64,000 bases of DNA from Antilocapra americana (lineage: Eukaryota > Chordata > Mammalia > Artiodactyla > Antilocapridae): the NCBI GenBank assembly GCA_007570785.1, contig ML660211.1, positions 3,885,955-3,949,954 of the forward strand. The letters run 5' to 3'. The notes below the pieces were generated by a model. That model was not told the origin of the DNA, made no database searches, and worked only from the letters and a program-made list of their open reading frames with translations. The translations under genes were made by a program, and so were the position numbers. Of the stretch, positions 1 to 11,215 are shown piece after piece (the stretch's first letter is position 1; each line of letters begins with the position of its first letter).

Positions 1-388
1 TGACTATTGCTGTTCACAGCAATTACAGAGACCAGTAGTGATGGGAAGATAGATTAAGCCTAGGCTTTAAAGACACACTGCCAGGGTGTACATTTGGCAA
101 GCACATTGTCCCTTTCCCAATAGCGAAAATTTCCTCATTGACAATTCTGATGAAAAAGTAAACATACTGTGCATAATGATCAAAACTTTGAGGTAGAAAA
201 TCAGGCAAATGGCAATGAAGCAACAAGTCCTTATAATTCAGTAAAATATACTTTTGACTTTGGCTTTGCACTAAGATTCTGGAAAACAGAAGGGTTGAAT
301 ATCTCCTAGTATCCTAAAATTTGTGTTCAGTCATTTTATTAATGGTAAAATTAAGTTGATGGTAACAGAAGTTGATATTTAAAATGAA
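1..388. other. Unassigned AT-rich sequence
   Basis: I recognise no repeat or gene here. An 82-codon open frame lies on the minus strand at 23-271, with the composition of a possible coding relic, but I cannot match it to a known protein family. There is no splice or start context that makes it convincing. Confidence 0.5.
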
Positions 389-389
389 A

Positions 390-1245
390 TGGTAACCAAA
401 AGTGATATCTGGCTGCTTGCCACTCAAAAACTGATAAAGAGGTCAGATTGGTGGACAGGCAAGTTTGCTTCATTTTGGAGGGCTGGCAGGGAGACAGATG
501 CCTGTTCAAAGGCTAACTTCTCCTCCCCTGACAGTGGGCAAGAGTTTCGTAGAGGAAAGGAGGAGGCTACATGCAGGAACAACACAGGCAGTCCTGACAG
601 TTATCTCGAAGCTGGACATGTGGTGATCTGATCAGCATCATCTTGATTGTTGAAGTACAGTTAGTCTTCAGTTCCCTGTATCTTGTATGGTAAAGAGGCT
701 GCCTGCAATGCAAGAGACCCAGGTTCCATCCTTGGGTTGAGAAGATCCTCTGGAGAAGGGAATGACAACCCCTCCAGAATTCTTGCCTGGAGAATCCCAT
801 GGACAGAGGAGTTCGGTGGGCTACAGTCTGTGGGGTGGCAAGAGTCAGACACAACTGAGCAACTAACACTACTACTATTCACCTTCTGTCCCAGGGTGAG
901 TTTGTTCCTAGAGGCCAATTCTCAGAATAATGGCAGCTTAGGTTATGACTACAGTCTCGTCATCATGTAGTTAACTTCTTCACCTGGTGGGGATTTCTGT
1001 ATCTATAAGACAACCCACAAGATATGGCTCAGAATATTCTCTATAGCCCTTGAGAAGAAACTGTAGCTCCTTGACTTTGCTTAATGACGCAATTATTACT
1101 GTGTGGTCTAGGATCGTTTTTCTTCGCTTCTGCATTTTCTCTTGTCTCTGATCAAACTTATTCTTTGGCTAAAGTTTTTCCACAGACAAAAGGGCAGGTT
1201 CAGGAAATGAGAGTCAAGGATCTTAGGGTCTTACTCCATTTCAAA
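390..1245 (-). mobile_element. Probable endogenous retrovirus LTR, split by a SINE
   Basis: On the minus strand, the segment at about 390-675 reads like the R/U5 end of a ruminant class II-type LTR, including a stretch resembling the common TTTTTGAGTGGC...CAGCC terminus. The segment from 883 to about 1245 looks like its U3 continuation. A Bov-tA SINE interrupts it. Near-identical 10-mers at 666-675 and 883-892 (8 of 10 match) look like that SINE's TSD, which supports the two halves being one element. The polyadenylation signal is degenerate and the outer ends are estimates. No retroviral gene accompanies it. The identification is from memory of similar LTRs and is moderate. Confidence 0.5.
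676..882 (+). mobile_element. Bov-tA SINE
   Basis: The order of blocks is diagnostic of this tRNA-derived ruminant SINE: a diverged TTCCCTG head, GGTAAAGAGGCTGCCTGCAA, the internal B-box region near CCAGGTTCCATCC, TTGCCTGGAGAATCCCATGG, and the CAGACACAACTGAGCAACTA end. It ends in short ACT repeats rather than a long poly(A). It sits inside the probable LTR. Confidence 0.92.
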
Positions 1246-1500
1246 ATGATATCTATACAAAGAACAAAGCTTCCATTCAAATTTATTCTTAGTATCTAAA
1301 TATTTACCTTCAAGGACATAGTTTTGAGTTACAAAATATCTGAGGAAAATAGTGTGAACTTATATTTTCATGTAATCTTACTATTTGAAGATACATGTTT
1401 AATCATTATGGCAAGACTAAAATAGAGCAGTGATTAATAATGATCATGAAACCTGGGTTATTTGAAGAGACTGTTGAAAATGTTAACTTGAGAACCACTG

Positions 1501-1769
1501 TTCTCATCCATACATGATTACTGGAAAAGCCATAGCTTTGACTAGACAGACCTTTGTTGGCAAAATAACGTCTTCTCTAGGTTGGTCATAGCTTTTCTTC
1601 CAAGGAGCAAGCCTATTTTAATTTCATGGCTACAATCACCATCTGCAGTGATTTTGGAGCCCCCCAAAATAAAGTCTCTCATTGTTTCCATTGCATCCAC
1701 ATTTGTTTGCTATGCAGTGACGGGACTGGATGCTGTGATCTTAGTTTTCTGAATGTTGAGTTTTAAGGC
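1501..1769 (-). mobile_element. BovB LINE fragment
   Basis: This is antisense to the reverse-transcriptase C-terminal region of the RTE-clade LINE BovB. Shared blocks include CATAGCTTTGACTAGACAGA, CTTTGTTGGCAAA and TTTTCTTCCAAGGAGCAAG. Both ends are truncated and frames are broken. The last bases of a MER5-like terminus (TTGAGAACCACTG) abut its left edge. Confidence 0.88.
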
Positions 1770-1779
1770 AGCTTTATCC

Positions 1780-2047
1780 ATGGATTGTATAGTCCATAGA
1801 ATTCTCCAGGCTAGAATACTGGGTGGGTAGCCCTTCCCTTCTCCAGTGGATCTTCCCAACCCGAGAATCAAACCAAGGTCTCCTACATTCCAGGTGAATT
1901 CTTAACCAATTGAGCTGCAAGGGAAGCCAAAGAATACTGCGGTGGGTAGCCTATCCCTTCTCCAGTGGATCTTCCTGACCCAGGAGTCAAACTGGGGTCT
2001 GCTGCATTGCAGGTGGATAATTTTTCAACTGAGCTATCAGGGAAGCC
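1780..2047 (-). mobile_element. Bov-A2 dimeric SINE, truncated
   Basis: Two tandem Bov-A units in antisense each end at an AGGGAAGCC block (near 1921-1929 and 2039-2047). They are joined by a GAATACTG...GGGTAGCC linker, as in Bov-A2. The first unit lacks its distal tail. Confidence 0.85.
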
Positions 2048-2119
2048 TCCAATGAAGACATACAGGTTTATGAACATCATTGTCATCCGAGAACTGCAAA
2101 CTAACTCAATGAAATTTTA

Positions 2120-2385
2120 CTTTGTTGTGGTTATTCAGTTGCTCAGTTGAGTCTGGACTCTTTGCAACCCCATGGACTGCAGTACACCAGGCTTCCCTGT
2201 CCTTCACTGTCTCCTGGAGTTTGCTCAAACTCATGTCCATTTAGTCAATGGTACCATCCAACCATCTTATTCCTTGTTGACCCCTTCTCCTCCTGCTCTC
2301 AATCTTTTCCAGCTTCAGAACCTTTTCCATGAGTTGGCTCCTCTCATCAGGTGGCAAAAGTATTGTGGCCTCAGCTTCAGCCACT
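2120..2385 (-). mobile_element. BovB 3'-terminal fragment
   Basis: This is the antisense of the last roughly 270 bases of BovB. Diagnostic blocks are GCAACCCCATGGACTGCAG, TCCTCCTGCTCTCAATCTTT and GTCCATTTAGTCAATGG. The 5' side is truncated, which is usual for LINE insertions. Confidence 0.87.
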
Positions 2386-2429
2386 ACAAACTTATTGTGT
2401 AATAGAATGATTAAAATCTAAAAAAACAT

Positions 2430-3293
2430 GAAAATATCAAATGCTTGTGAGAATGTGAAACAAAGGGAGCTCTCATTCATTTCTGGTCAGAATGGAAAGT
2501 GCGGCAGCCACTTTTAAAAATTTTACAGTTGGTTTTACAGTTGGTTTCTTACCTTAAACTCCAGCAATCATGCTCCTTATTTTAAACCCAAATCAGTTGA
2601 AAACTCTCATCACAGAAAATCATGCAAACAAATATTTATAGAAGATTTATTCATAATTACTAAAACTTGGAAGCAACCAAGATGCCCTAAATAATTATGA
2701 TGTATTCATATGACAGAATATTATTAGTGATAAAAACAATAATCTAACTATTAACAAATATGGACCATCCTTAGAAGCATATTGCTAAGTGATGGAAGCT
2801 AGTCTAAAAAGGCTACATACTATTTCATTTCAACATATGACATGACATTCCAGAAAAACAAAACTATGGAAACAATAAAATGATCAATGGTTGCCAAGAA
2901 GCTGGCATAGAGTTGTCAATGGGGGAGGAGTGAACAAGCAGAACACAGCATTTTTCAGGCAGTGAAACTATTCTATAAGATTCTATAATGGCAGACACAT
3001 ACATTTTTCAAAAATACATAGAAAGTACAACACAAAATGGAGCCTTAAGGTAAACCATGGACTTTTGTTAATAGTTTATGAAAAATATTATATTGTTATA
3101 TTTTATGTTTATTAAAACTATTATATTGTCATCTGATCATCAGTTATAACAGATGAAACACATTAATATAAAATGTTAATATGGGAGAAACCAGAAAGAT
3201 TGAGGAGGTGTATAGAATAACTCTACTTTCTGTTCTTTTTACTCTAAACCCCAATTTGCTTTGAAGAATAGTCTATTAATTAAAAAAAAAAGC
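2430..3293 (+). mobile_element. Old L1 LINE 3' end
   Basis: The sequence follows the end of L1 ORF2 and the 3' UTR of an older mammalian L1. It has a decayed CAGCCACTTT block, TTATTCATAATTACTAAAAC with GGAAGCAACCAAGATG, a GCTAAGTGATGGAAGC block, TGGTTGCCAAGAAG, and the tail AGTCTATTAATT followed by poly(A). No reading frame survives. I infer an L1M-type subfamily. Confidence 0.75.
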
Positions 3294-4503
3294 AAGTCAG
3301 AAACTTTGTGCAGAGTAATAAAATATTTCATTGCTTTTCAGTGCTGACATACATGGGTGTTCTTTTAAATTTTTCATTTTCATGCTATTCAGAAATGAGC
3401 TAAATACATCGTGTTATAACTTGAAATTGAGCCAACTTTTATTTTAGTTAATTTTCAAATAAATGACTTGTTTTCTACAAAGCACCTCATTTAATAGGTT
3501 TAGCTTGTTTAATTCAGTGTATTTGGTTAATATGTTCTCATCTTTATAAGCCTCTCTTACAAAGACTTGGATCTGTGCTTTGGCATAAAGTACCAGAGAT
3601 TCCTTAAATGTCTTAGTCAATACTTATGAAACAAATGAAATCCATGAGCTCATAAAAAATCATATTCCTTATTAGATATAATGAGGATAAAATATTTAAG
3701 CAGTAAATGTGCTTATTTGAAAATGAATGGTGTTTTTGATATGTGGATCTCTTTAAGTATTTTATCAATCATTTGATATTAGAAATTACAGGTTTAGACA
3801 GTATTGAATTCTGTATTTTTTATATCTTGTTAATAGTGAATTTTACACAATGAATTAGATCAACCTTTATGAAATTCATTAGATATTTAAATGACTAAAG
3901 TAGCAGACATCTGTTCTTTATTATTTTGGCTTTTTTTGTCACATGTATACATGGCTTAACTATGTTAATTAGAATGGTTGGCATTGCTCATATTTTCTTG
4001 AAATAGGAAACTATTGTTACTCATTTACATGTATTCAATCGCAATAAATTCATGTTAGGGAGTTATATAGATACCTTAGATTTAAATAAGAAGCCAAGGT
4101 AGCAAATGATGAATTATCTTTTGTTTGTGGAGTACATAAAAAAGATAAGTAATAATTTCTATTACTTTAGAAATTTGAATAATAAAGTTGTTAGCAAACC
4201 TGAGAGAAAAATGCCTTTCTGTTACTATATTTTCATGAGAGAATGACATTCAATATAGGTGACTATGCTTTATTTTTTAAAAAGGGTTTTCAAAAATACT
4301 GTTTCATTCACACAACATGAATAGGCATGTATTTTGAAATTTAAGGAAAAAACCTCCAAGTTAAGAAACAGAATATAACCAGTACCTCTGTCACTATTTG
4401 TTCTTGATGGACGTATACTTGAAAGCCTCAGGTGTAAGCACTTTCCTGGGTTTTGAGTGTATCAGTTTAAATATTCTGTTTTATGTCATGGCTATATCTC
4501 AGT
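3294..4503. other. Unassigned AT-rich sequence
   Basis: About 1.2 kb of AT-rich sequence without recognisable repeats or frames of interest. Probably diverged unique sequence. Confidence 0.6.
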
Positions 4504-4504
4504 A

Positions 4505-4974
4505 CAGTTCAGTTTAGTCGCTCAGTCATGTCCAGTTCTTTGCGAACCCATGAACCACAGAATGCCAGGCATCCCTGTCCATCACCAACTGCCGGACTCT
4601 CCCCAAACCCATGTCCATTGAGTCGGTAATGCCATCCAACCATCTCATCCTCTGTCGTCCCCTTCTCCTCCTGCCCTCAATCTTTCCCAGCATCAGGGTC
4701 TTTTCCAAAGAGTCAGCTCTTCGCATCAAGTGGCCAAAGTATTGGAGTTTCAGCTTCAACATCAGTCCTTCCAATGAACACCCAGGGCTGAGCTCCTTTA
4801 GCATGGACTGGTTGGATCTCCTTGCAGTCCAAGGGACTCTCAAGAGTCTTTTCCAACACCACAGTTCAAAAGCATCAATTCTTTGAAGCTCAGCTTTCTT
4901 CATAGTCCAACTCTCACATCCATACATGACTACTGGAAAAACCATAGCCTTGACTAGATGGACCACTAGAAAAT
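4505..4974 (-). mobile_element. BovB LINE, 5'-truncated 3' end
   Basis: An antisense BovB 3' end begins with the CAGTTCAGTTTAGTCGCTCA tail. Its minus-strand frame at 4526-4966 stays open for 146 codons and encodes the BovB C-terminal segment. Visible motifs are [52 protein letters not shown] and a basic [15 protein letters not shown] stretch. It lacks the RT catalytic core, so it is an inactive remnant. The open frame suggests a fairly young insertion. Confidence 0.95.
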
Positions 4975-5461
4975 ATTTTCTAATGTTTCTGTAATATATA
5001 TGAATATCATTATACTCTATTTTGTACTCTATGACTTGCTTTCATTCAATATGATGTGTGTTTCATGTTAATGTACTTAACCTTATTTTGATTATTATGC
5101 AAAATGTCTATAAATGAATCATTACACAGTATATGCATTCAGTATATCATTATCATTTGAGTTAATTTCAGTTGCTTCTTTTGCTTTTACTAGCATTATT
5201 TCTATGGATAGTTTTGAGCACATTCCTTAGAATAGGTCTACTAGTGTTGTTCTAGAGTATTAAGTTAGCAATGTAACTTCTGATGTTCTGTTTTCTGTTT
5301 CACATCTCTGCTCCAAGCAGTGTCAAACTGATCTTGATCCATATCTTCATAGATTCTGAATACAGTCCAGCTGTTTCATCAGTTGTTTCTCTGACTGTGA
5401 ACCCCATTGTGGTTTTTATTTGTATGTCACCAATTACAAATGAACTTAAATGTCTTTTCTT

Positions 5462-5463
<2 letters not shown>
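4975..5463. other. Unassigned AT-rich sequence
   Basis: I recognise no gene or repeat between the BovB fragment and the TG microsatellite. Confidence 0.55.

Positions 5464-5515
<52 letters not shown>
5464..5515. repeat. (TG)26 microsatellite
   Basis: A nearly perfect run of about 26 TG dinucleotides directly abuts the antisense Bov-tA that follows. It is long enough to be length-polymorphic. Confidence 0.98.
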
Positions 5516-5517
<2 letters not shown>

Positions 5518-5734
5518 TAGTCCCTCAATTGTGTCTGACTCTTTGCAACCCTTTGAACTGTAGCTCCCCAGGCTCCTCTGCCCACGGGATTTTTCAGGCA
5601 AGAATACTGGAGTAGATTACCATTTTTCTCCTCCAGGGGATCTTTCCAACCCCAGGAATGAAACTTTCCCCTCCTCTCCTATATCTCCTGCATTGCAGGA
5701 GGATTCTTTACCCCCTGAGCCATCAGGGTAGCCC
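5516..5734 (-). mobile_element. Bov-tA SINE
   Basis: An antisense Bov-tA runs from CAATTGTGTCTGACTCTTTG, through GGCAAGAATACTGGAGTAG, to the CCTGAGCCATCAGGGTAGCC head. A pyrimidine-rich expansion lies near 5665-5690. Confidence 0.93.
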
Positions 5735-5865
5735 TTTCATATGCTAATTGATGACTTATTTTTTTGACACTCCTACTCATGACTTTGCTTCATTAGTTAA
5801 CATTGAGTTATTTATTTCTTAGTAAAATCTGTATATATTTGAATGCTAATTTTTTATTGGTTACT

Positions 5866-6418
5866 ATTGCAATTTTCTATTGCTGCGTAACAAATCACCG
5901 CGAATTTAACAGCTTAAATCAACAAAAATGTATCTCATGGTTTCTGTAGGTCCAGAGTCCAGTATGATTTATGGAGGAACTGTGCATAGTAGGATCTCCT
6001 AAGGTTGCCGTCAGGGAGTTCGTGAGGTATGTCTTCACTTGGAGGAAATTCCAAGCTCCCTCGGGTCACTGGCAAAATTCATTTCTCTGCAGTTGTATGA
6101 CTGACATCACTACTTTCTTGTTACCTGTTGGCCAGGGGTTGTTCTCAGCTACTGCAGGTTATTCTGGAGTCATCTAATGGGAGGCCCCTGCAAAGACCTT
6201 CTCTTGGACATGACAGCCGCTTCAAGTCCAGCATGTCTGCATCTCCTGCAGCTTTAAATCTCGTTGACCTCTTCTGACTCTGACTTCTAAAGCCTTTTTA
6301 AGAAGCACTCATCTGATTATGTCAGGCCCACCTGTACTCAAGGGGAAAGGAGTTTACAAAATATGCACACCAGGAGTCTTAGAGGCTTGTCTTAAAATTC
6401 TACCTATCCACTTATATA
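5866..6418. mobile_element. Ancient interspersed repeat, subfamily uncertain
   Basis: The left part matches a widely dispersed mammalian repeat beginning TTTCTATTGCTGCGTAACAA, with AACAGCTTAAATCAACA following. The right part ends with CCACCTGTACTCAAGGGGAA and CTTAGAGGCTTGTCTTA, also typical of that repeat. I recall the family as LTR-like but cannot name the subfamily. The solo LTR at 6428 lies immediately after it. Confidence 0.5.
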
Positions 6419-6427
6419 AGCTACTGT

Positions 6428-7016
6428 TGTAGCCACGCGCTCTGGGAAGCAAACTCACTCAGAAGGACGATGCAGACAGTGAAGTGCAGTTTATTACACC
6501 GGCGGGCCCAAGGCAGAGTCTCCTCTCAGCCAAGGACCCCGACTAGCATTTGTGAGGATCTTCTATACCCATGTGTACATGTCTAAACCCACCACCCCAA
6601 ATCACCTGGAAATCACATCAACAAAGGAAAAGTAAATACAATCTCAATAATGCCATCATTCAAGTATCATGTGTTAGAACAGTCAATAATCAATAAGCCC
6701 TAGGTTGCACTCCAAATGGTTAATAGTCGATAAGCCCAAGGTTACACTCCAGATAGTTAATAGTCGATAAGCCCAAGGTTACTATCAGAAAGTTTATGAC
6801 CTGTCAGGAGCCAGGGGTGGTTAGTGCATGTTATCACTTAGGTGTTGAGTATCCTGGATCTAACCTTCGAGATTCTCCTGTCCAGAGGGGGGGTCTAATC
6901 CCTCCATTGTAATTTCCACAGGCACTGAGCACAGAGTTCAGAGAGGTGCCAGAGCATGATCAGCATGAACAGGCCTGAAATGGAGATCGGGCCCTATGAA
7001 TTCCTTCTTCACTACA
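6428..7016 (-). mobile_element. Solo endogenous retrovirus LTR
   Basis: The element is bounded by perfect TGTAG...CTACA inverted termini. Read on the minus strand it has one AATAAA signal (complement of 6490-6495) about 60 bases before its 3' end, as expected for R/U5. Imperfect flanking repeats, AGCTAC on the left and AGCATAC on the right, could be the target duplication if the left edge is at 6425. No gag, pol or env sequence adjoins it, so it is a solo LTR from recombination between two LTRs. It is more GC-rich than its surroundings and contains a 37-bp tandem array. Confidence 0.8.
6682..6792 (-). repeat. Three 37-bp tandem units inside the LTR
   Basis: Units at 6682-6718, 6719-6755 and 6756-6792 share the core AATAGTCGATAAGCCCAAGG. 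Units 2 and 3 are almost identical over their first 28 bases and unit 1 is more diverged. In LTR orientation they lie in U3, upstream of the polyadenylation signal. Tandem U3 repeats often act as enhancers; that role is inference here. Confidence 0.9.
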
Positions 7017-7895
7017 AGCATACTTTCTCCAAGTTTATGACTTGCTTTAAATTTGATAAATACTGCTTTTGGTAAAGATGATATTCTTAATTTAAATATG
7101 CTATTTTCTCTAAATACTTTGAATATTTCTCATTATTATTGCAAAGTAATCTTTCACACTTCCATTTTCTTGCAGGTAATTTATCTTATCTTTGACTCCT
7201 TTTAAGATATCATTACTGTCCTTGAGTTTTATGGTTTCAGCACTATACAAACTTATCCAATTTGAAATTAATTAGGCTTCCTGAGTTACAAGATTTCTTT
7301 CTTTTATTTCTATAGTATTATTTTTGCATACATCTTTCTGTTATTCCAATTATTCATTCCTTAGAACTCCATTGAGTTGTGGCTGAGTCTTCCTTATGCT
7401 ATTTTAATGTCTCTTAAACAATTGTTTATATATTTATTTATTTACTTCCCTGTGGTACATTCTAAGTAATTCCAGATGATGTAACTTCACTTCAGTAATT
7501 TTTAACATTATCTAAAATATTGTTTATTCCTACTCATCAAATTTCTAATAAAATTACAATGTTTATCACTTTTAGAAATTTCATATGCTGCTTTTTACAA
7601 ATTGTTCAGGTCTTTCTGATTTTTTTTTGTTACCTCTCTTTAGATTTCCTATCTTTCATTATATAGATATATTCATGTTATATTCTGTGTTTAATAATGC
7701 CAGTATCTGCAATTACTGGAGGTTTAATCCTATAATTAACCCTGTAGACTCTTAAGTCATTGCATTGTGTTTTAATCCTGTTGAGTCTCGTTTTAGCATA
7801 TTTCATCAATGTTTTTTAAATTATTGAGTGTGAATTTATGATTTTTGGCAGTTCATTTGTGGGAATGTTTTGAACTCTGATTATAAAACATATCC
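7017..7895. other. Unassigned AT-rich sequence
   Basis: The T-rich plus strand here loosely resembles antisense of an old L1, but I could not anchor any stretch well enough to call it. No gene is visible. Confidence 0.5.
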
Positions 7896-8020
7896 TGGAC
7901 TTCCCTGACAGTTCAGTGGTTAAGACTATGCCTTCTAATGCAAGGGGTACAGGTTCAATCCCTGGTTGGGGAACTAAGATCTCATATGTCACCTGGTGTG
8001 GCCAAAACAAATAAAATAAA
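7896..8020 (+). mobile_element. CHR-type tRNA-derived SINE
   Basis: The block order GGACTTCCCTGACAGTTCAG, TGGTTAAGAC, GGTTCAATCCCTGGTTGGGG, AACTAAGATC and GTGTGGCCAAAACAAATAAA is that of the cetartiodactyl CHR SINE family. It has an A-rich tail. The GGTTCAATCC segment corresponds to the tRNA-type B box. Confidence 0.88.
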
Positions 8021-10389
8021 TTTATGCTTCTATAATAGATAGTTGAGGTAACTACAAACCTGCGACTATCATGGGTTATGTTTTAGGCTTGAGGTTGTTT
8101 CTGTCATGTAAGTCACAGGATGGTCAGTGTGTGGATATGAATTATCTTTCTTATTATCCCTTCAACCTGTTGTCAAGTTTAAAACATCAAATACCAAATT
8201 GAATCAATCTACAATGTCATTCCCCACCTCCATTTTCCAACTGAGAGTTTTATTTTGGGGTTTCCCTAGATTCTGATACAGTTCTAATACTGTCTCCCAC
8301 CTTGAGACATTCCCAAAATGAATTCTCTCCATCCTTTATACAGCCTGTTAAAAATCTCCAGTCTACCAGGGTTAGATTGAGAGATGCTCAAATGACAAGC
8401 ACTGTCTTTAGAGATCAGCACATTTAAAGCACATCTTTTCACCACAGTATATCTCCAAGGAATTCATTTTCTTATTCGTGTACTTGGCACTGTATTTACC
8501 AAAAACTTATTTAAATAAGTTTTTATGAAGCATTGTTAGATGTTCTCTAATGGGAACATTGTCCAGACATCTATTCTACCATATTGCTGGGCAAATATCC
8601 TATAGCACCAAGGTGTTTTTGTGCATAAGAAAAAAAAGCAATCACAAAACATTATTTAAGTATATAGTTTACTATAATGTAACATTAGGGAGAATAATTC
8701 TTCTGGTCCTTTCAACCACATTATAAAACAAAATATACAGAATTATTAATCTTATGCAATCAATTGCTGTGTGTATAATATAGTCATTTCTAGATATTAA
8801 CATCATGATTAGTTTATTTTTCATTATTCTTATAGTTATTTTCAAAGCTATTTAGAGTTATAACTATATTTATTTTGGTACTTCCCTAGAACTTGTGTAA
8901 TCTTACCAGAAAAAGAGACAAACAATTTCATCTTAGACAAGCTGACATAGAACCAGAATTTAGGTTTTTGATAAATTTAATTTGCTTGAAATATAGTCCT
9001 TTTAACCAGGTGAATTGGAACCCAGTCTTCTGGGCATCTAGTTGAATTTTTCTTATAGAGTTAATCTTCTCTATGACATTAAAAGCTTTTCTAAATTCAT
9101 ATATTTTACTTGCATTTTGGTACATGGCATTTTTCTCTAAAATGATTTACTTTTAAATGTTTTTTGGCCAACATCACATGATCAGTTATTCTATCACAAA
9201 GATATAGTTATTTAGTCTGTTAGTTTGGTTAAAAGTGTGTATTAATTATTAGGATTTTATTATAATTTGACAAATCAAGTAATGGTTTCCTCTCCCAAGA
9301 GGTGATGGATGAGTTTATCTAGTAAGCTCTCCTCTTTGGTTATAAGGATAATTATTATTAATATATCACTTTAGAACACATTGCAAAAACTAATTTTTTG
9401 TTGGTCATTTTTATGAGCACCAGAATTATCAGCCATTGCTATACTGGTAACATTTCAGCACTTTCAAAGCCTGCCTAGCTTACTCCTAGATACCTATATT
9501 TAATTGAGAGAGTGTATAATTTATAAACAAGATAACAGAAGAAACAAAGTACTATTTATAAATCTTACCTTCTACTGATAAAATTCTTTCAGAAATCAAA
9601 TTATATTCAACCCTTTACATTTTTGCTTTACATTTCATATATTTTGTAATTATTATTTTTATTGAAGGAGGCATCACTTACAAATTTCACTCTTATCAAT
9701 GAGTCAAAATTCTTCTGCTACTACTTTTACTTCTGCTGATAAAATTGTCACCATGTGGTCACTACCAGAAACTTCAAGTCCTTCCTTAAATAACCTCTGA
9801 CTTTTCCAGAAGATCAGTTCATATGCTCCATCATAGTCAGATGCTCACTGAGATTGTAGGCCGAGATGAACAACTGAGTCCAGCTTCATTTAGCAGCTCT
9901 CAGACAGAACATTCTCATACTGTGTACTTTTAAAAAGTTTCATTATGTGTGAACCTTGAATTGAGCTTCCCTTTGTGTATTATAAAGAAAATTATAAATG
10001 TAATACAATAATGTAATAATATGAAACTTCTAAATCAAACTATACATTCATAAAAATCTCAGTAAAATTCCCATAAGTATTTTATAGAATGAAGTGAATT
10101 ATATGTATAATCATTTATCAAGTTTTACTAAAAAATTAAAAAGAAAATTAATAATACATCCCAAAATATAGAAAAATATAGTAATGGGCTGTAATAATTA
10201 ACTTGCTATTTGCAAGAGGACAGGTGAAAGTAATAGGATAAAGAAAAAAGCACAATATTTTCTAATATACAAGAAATTAGTATGTGTGATAGCAGCAGAT
10301 ATTATATCATTCTGACAAAGAATAGAAAAGCTGGGATTTTTTTTTTTTTGAAAAAATGAAGCTAACCTTATTTTGAGTATATTTCAGAT
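8021..10389. other. Unassigned AT-rich sequence
   Basis: About 2.4 kb with no repeat I can name. The segment at 9680-9940 is less AT-rich than its neighbours but has no long frame or splice pattern. It may hold old, unrecognisable repeats. Confidence 0.55.
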
Positions 10390-10498
10390 GGGAATTCCTT
10401 GGTGGACCAGTAGTTAGGACTCAGTACTTTCACTGCTGGGGACGCAAGTTCAATCCCTGGTCAGGGAAATAAGATCCTGCAGGCTGCACAATGTGGCT
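10390..10498 (+). mobile_element. CHR-type SINE
   Basis: GGAATTCCTTGGTGGACCAG, TAGTTAGGACTC, TTCAATCCCTGGTCAGGG and AATAAGATCCTGCAGGCTG follow the CHR consensus. The usual A-rich tail is replaced by a simple AT/CA tract. Confidence 0.83.
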
Positions 10499-10551
10499 AT
10501 ACATATAAATATATATATGTATATATAGCATACCCAAAAGATGACATATGC

Positions 10552-10590
<39 letters not shown>
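10499..10590. repeat. AT-rich and (CA)n simple repeats
   Basis: TATA-type repeats at about 10500-10528 and a CA run at about 10551-10585 with one AA interruption. They abut the SINE tail, a common place for microsatellites to start. Confidence 0.9.
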
Positions 10591-10591
<1 letters not shown>

Positions 10592-10734
10592 ATATAAATT
10601 AAATATTTTAGATATTTAAGTATGTATATAATATAGACTACCTTACATAATTACTGGAAGAAAATGTAGGGAAATTAATATACATATATGTTTATATAAG
10701 TAATCTTAGCCTAATGTCACCTTTTGGGTAGACA

Positions 10735-11215
10735 AATGTTGCTTCCCCGACCAGGATGTCAATATTCTCAACCTCAGAATATGTGAATATGTTACCTTAT
10801 CTTTCATATAGCAGAAGGAATTTTGTGGATGTGATTAGGTTGAGTCTTGAGATGGGAAAAGTGTCTGGTAAAAAGGAAGCAGAAAGGTCACAGTCAGAGA
10901 AGCAGAGAGGGAGAAGAGATCTAAGGACAGAAACACTAAAGCAGGAGCGAGAGAGAGTGAGAGCAAGGAGAGGAAGATGCTGCCTTGGGACCTTAAAGAT
11001 GGGGCCCTGGTGCATGAGCCAGTGACTGCTGTCAGCTTCTAAAAACTGCAAAAGGTACATCGACAAATTCTCCCCCAGAGCTTCCAGAAGAAAAACTGCC
11101 CTGCCAACCAGTTTTAGACTGTGACCCATGGAGCTGCAAGATCATAAATCTGTGATGATTTAAGCTGCTAGATTAATGGAAATATGTTACAATAGTGATA
11201 GGAAAATAACACAAC
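10735..11215 (+). mobile_element. MLT1-type (ERVL-MaLR) LTR
   Basis: The order of landmarks matches MLT1 LTRs: CCTCAGAATATGTGAATATG, GTGGATGTGATTAGGTTGAG, a long A/G-rich middle (AAGCAGAGAGGGAGAAGAG), GAGCTTCCAGAAGAAAAACTGCCCT with the CCTGCC motif, then TTTAAGCTGCTAG and GTTACAATAGTGATAGGAAA at the 3' end. It predates the ruminant radiation by family age. Open frames of 89 and 110 codons across it are chance, from the purine-rich middle. Confidence 0.78.

Noticed and set aside
1478..1500. MER5A terminus (TTGAGAACCACTG) left of a BovB fragment
   Set aside because: Only about 20 bases match; too short to call as an element.
1501..2385. One BovB interrupted by Bov-A2
   Set aside because: The 3'-terminal piece lies on the wrong side for an antisense element, so the two BovB fragments are independent insertions.
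10499..10590. CRISPR-like or satellite array
   Set aside because: Only dinucleotide repeats are present, without unique spacers or longer units.
10756..11129. Overlapping 89- and 110-codon frames on opposite strands
   Set aside because: They fall within the purine-rich middle of an MLT1-type LTR, which explains the lack of stops.
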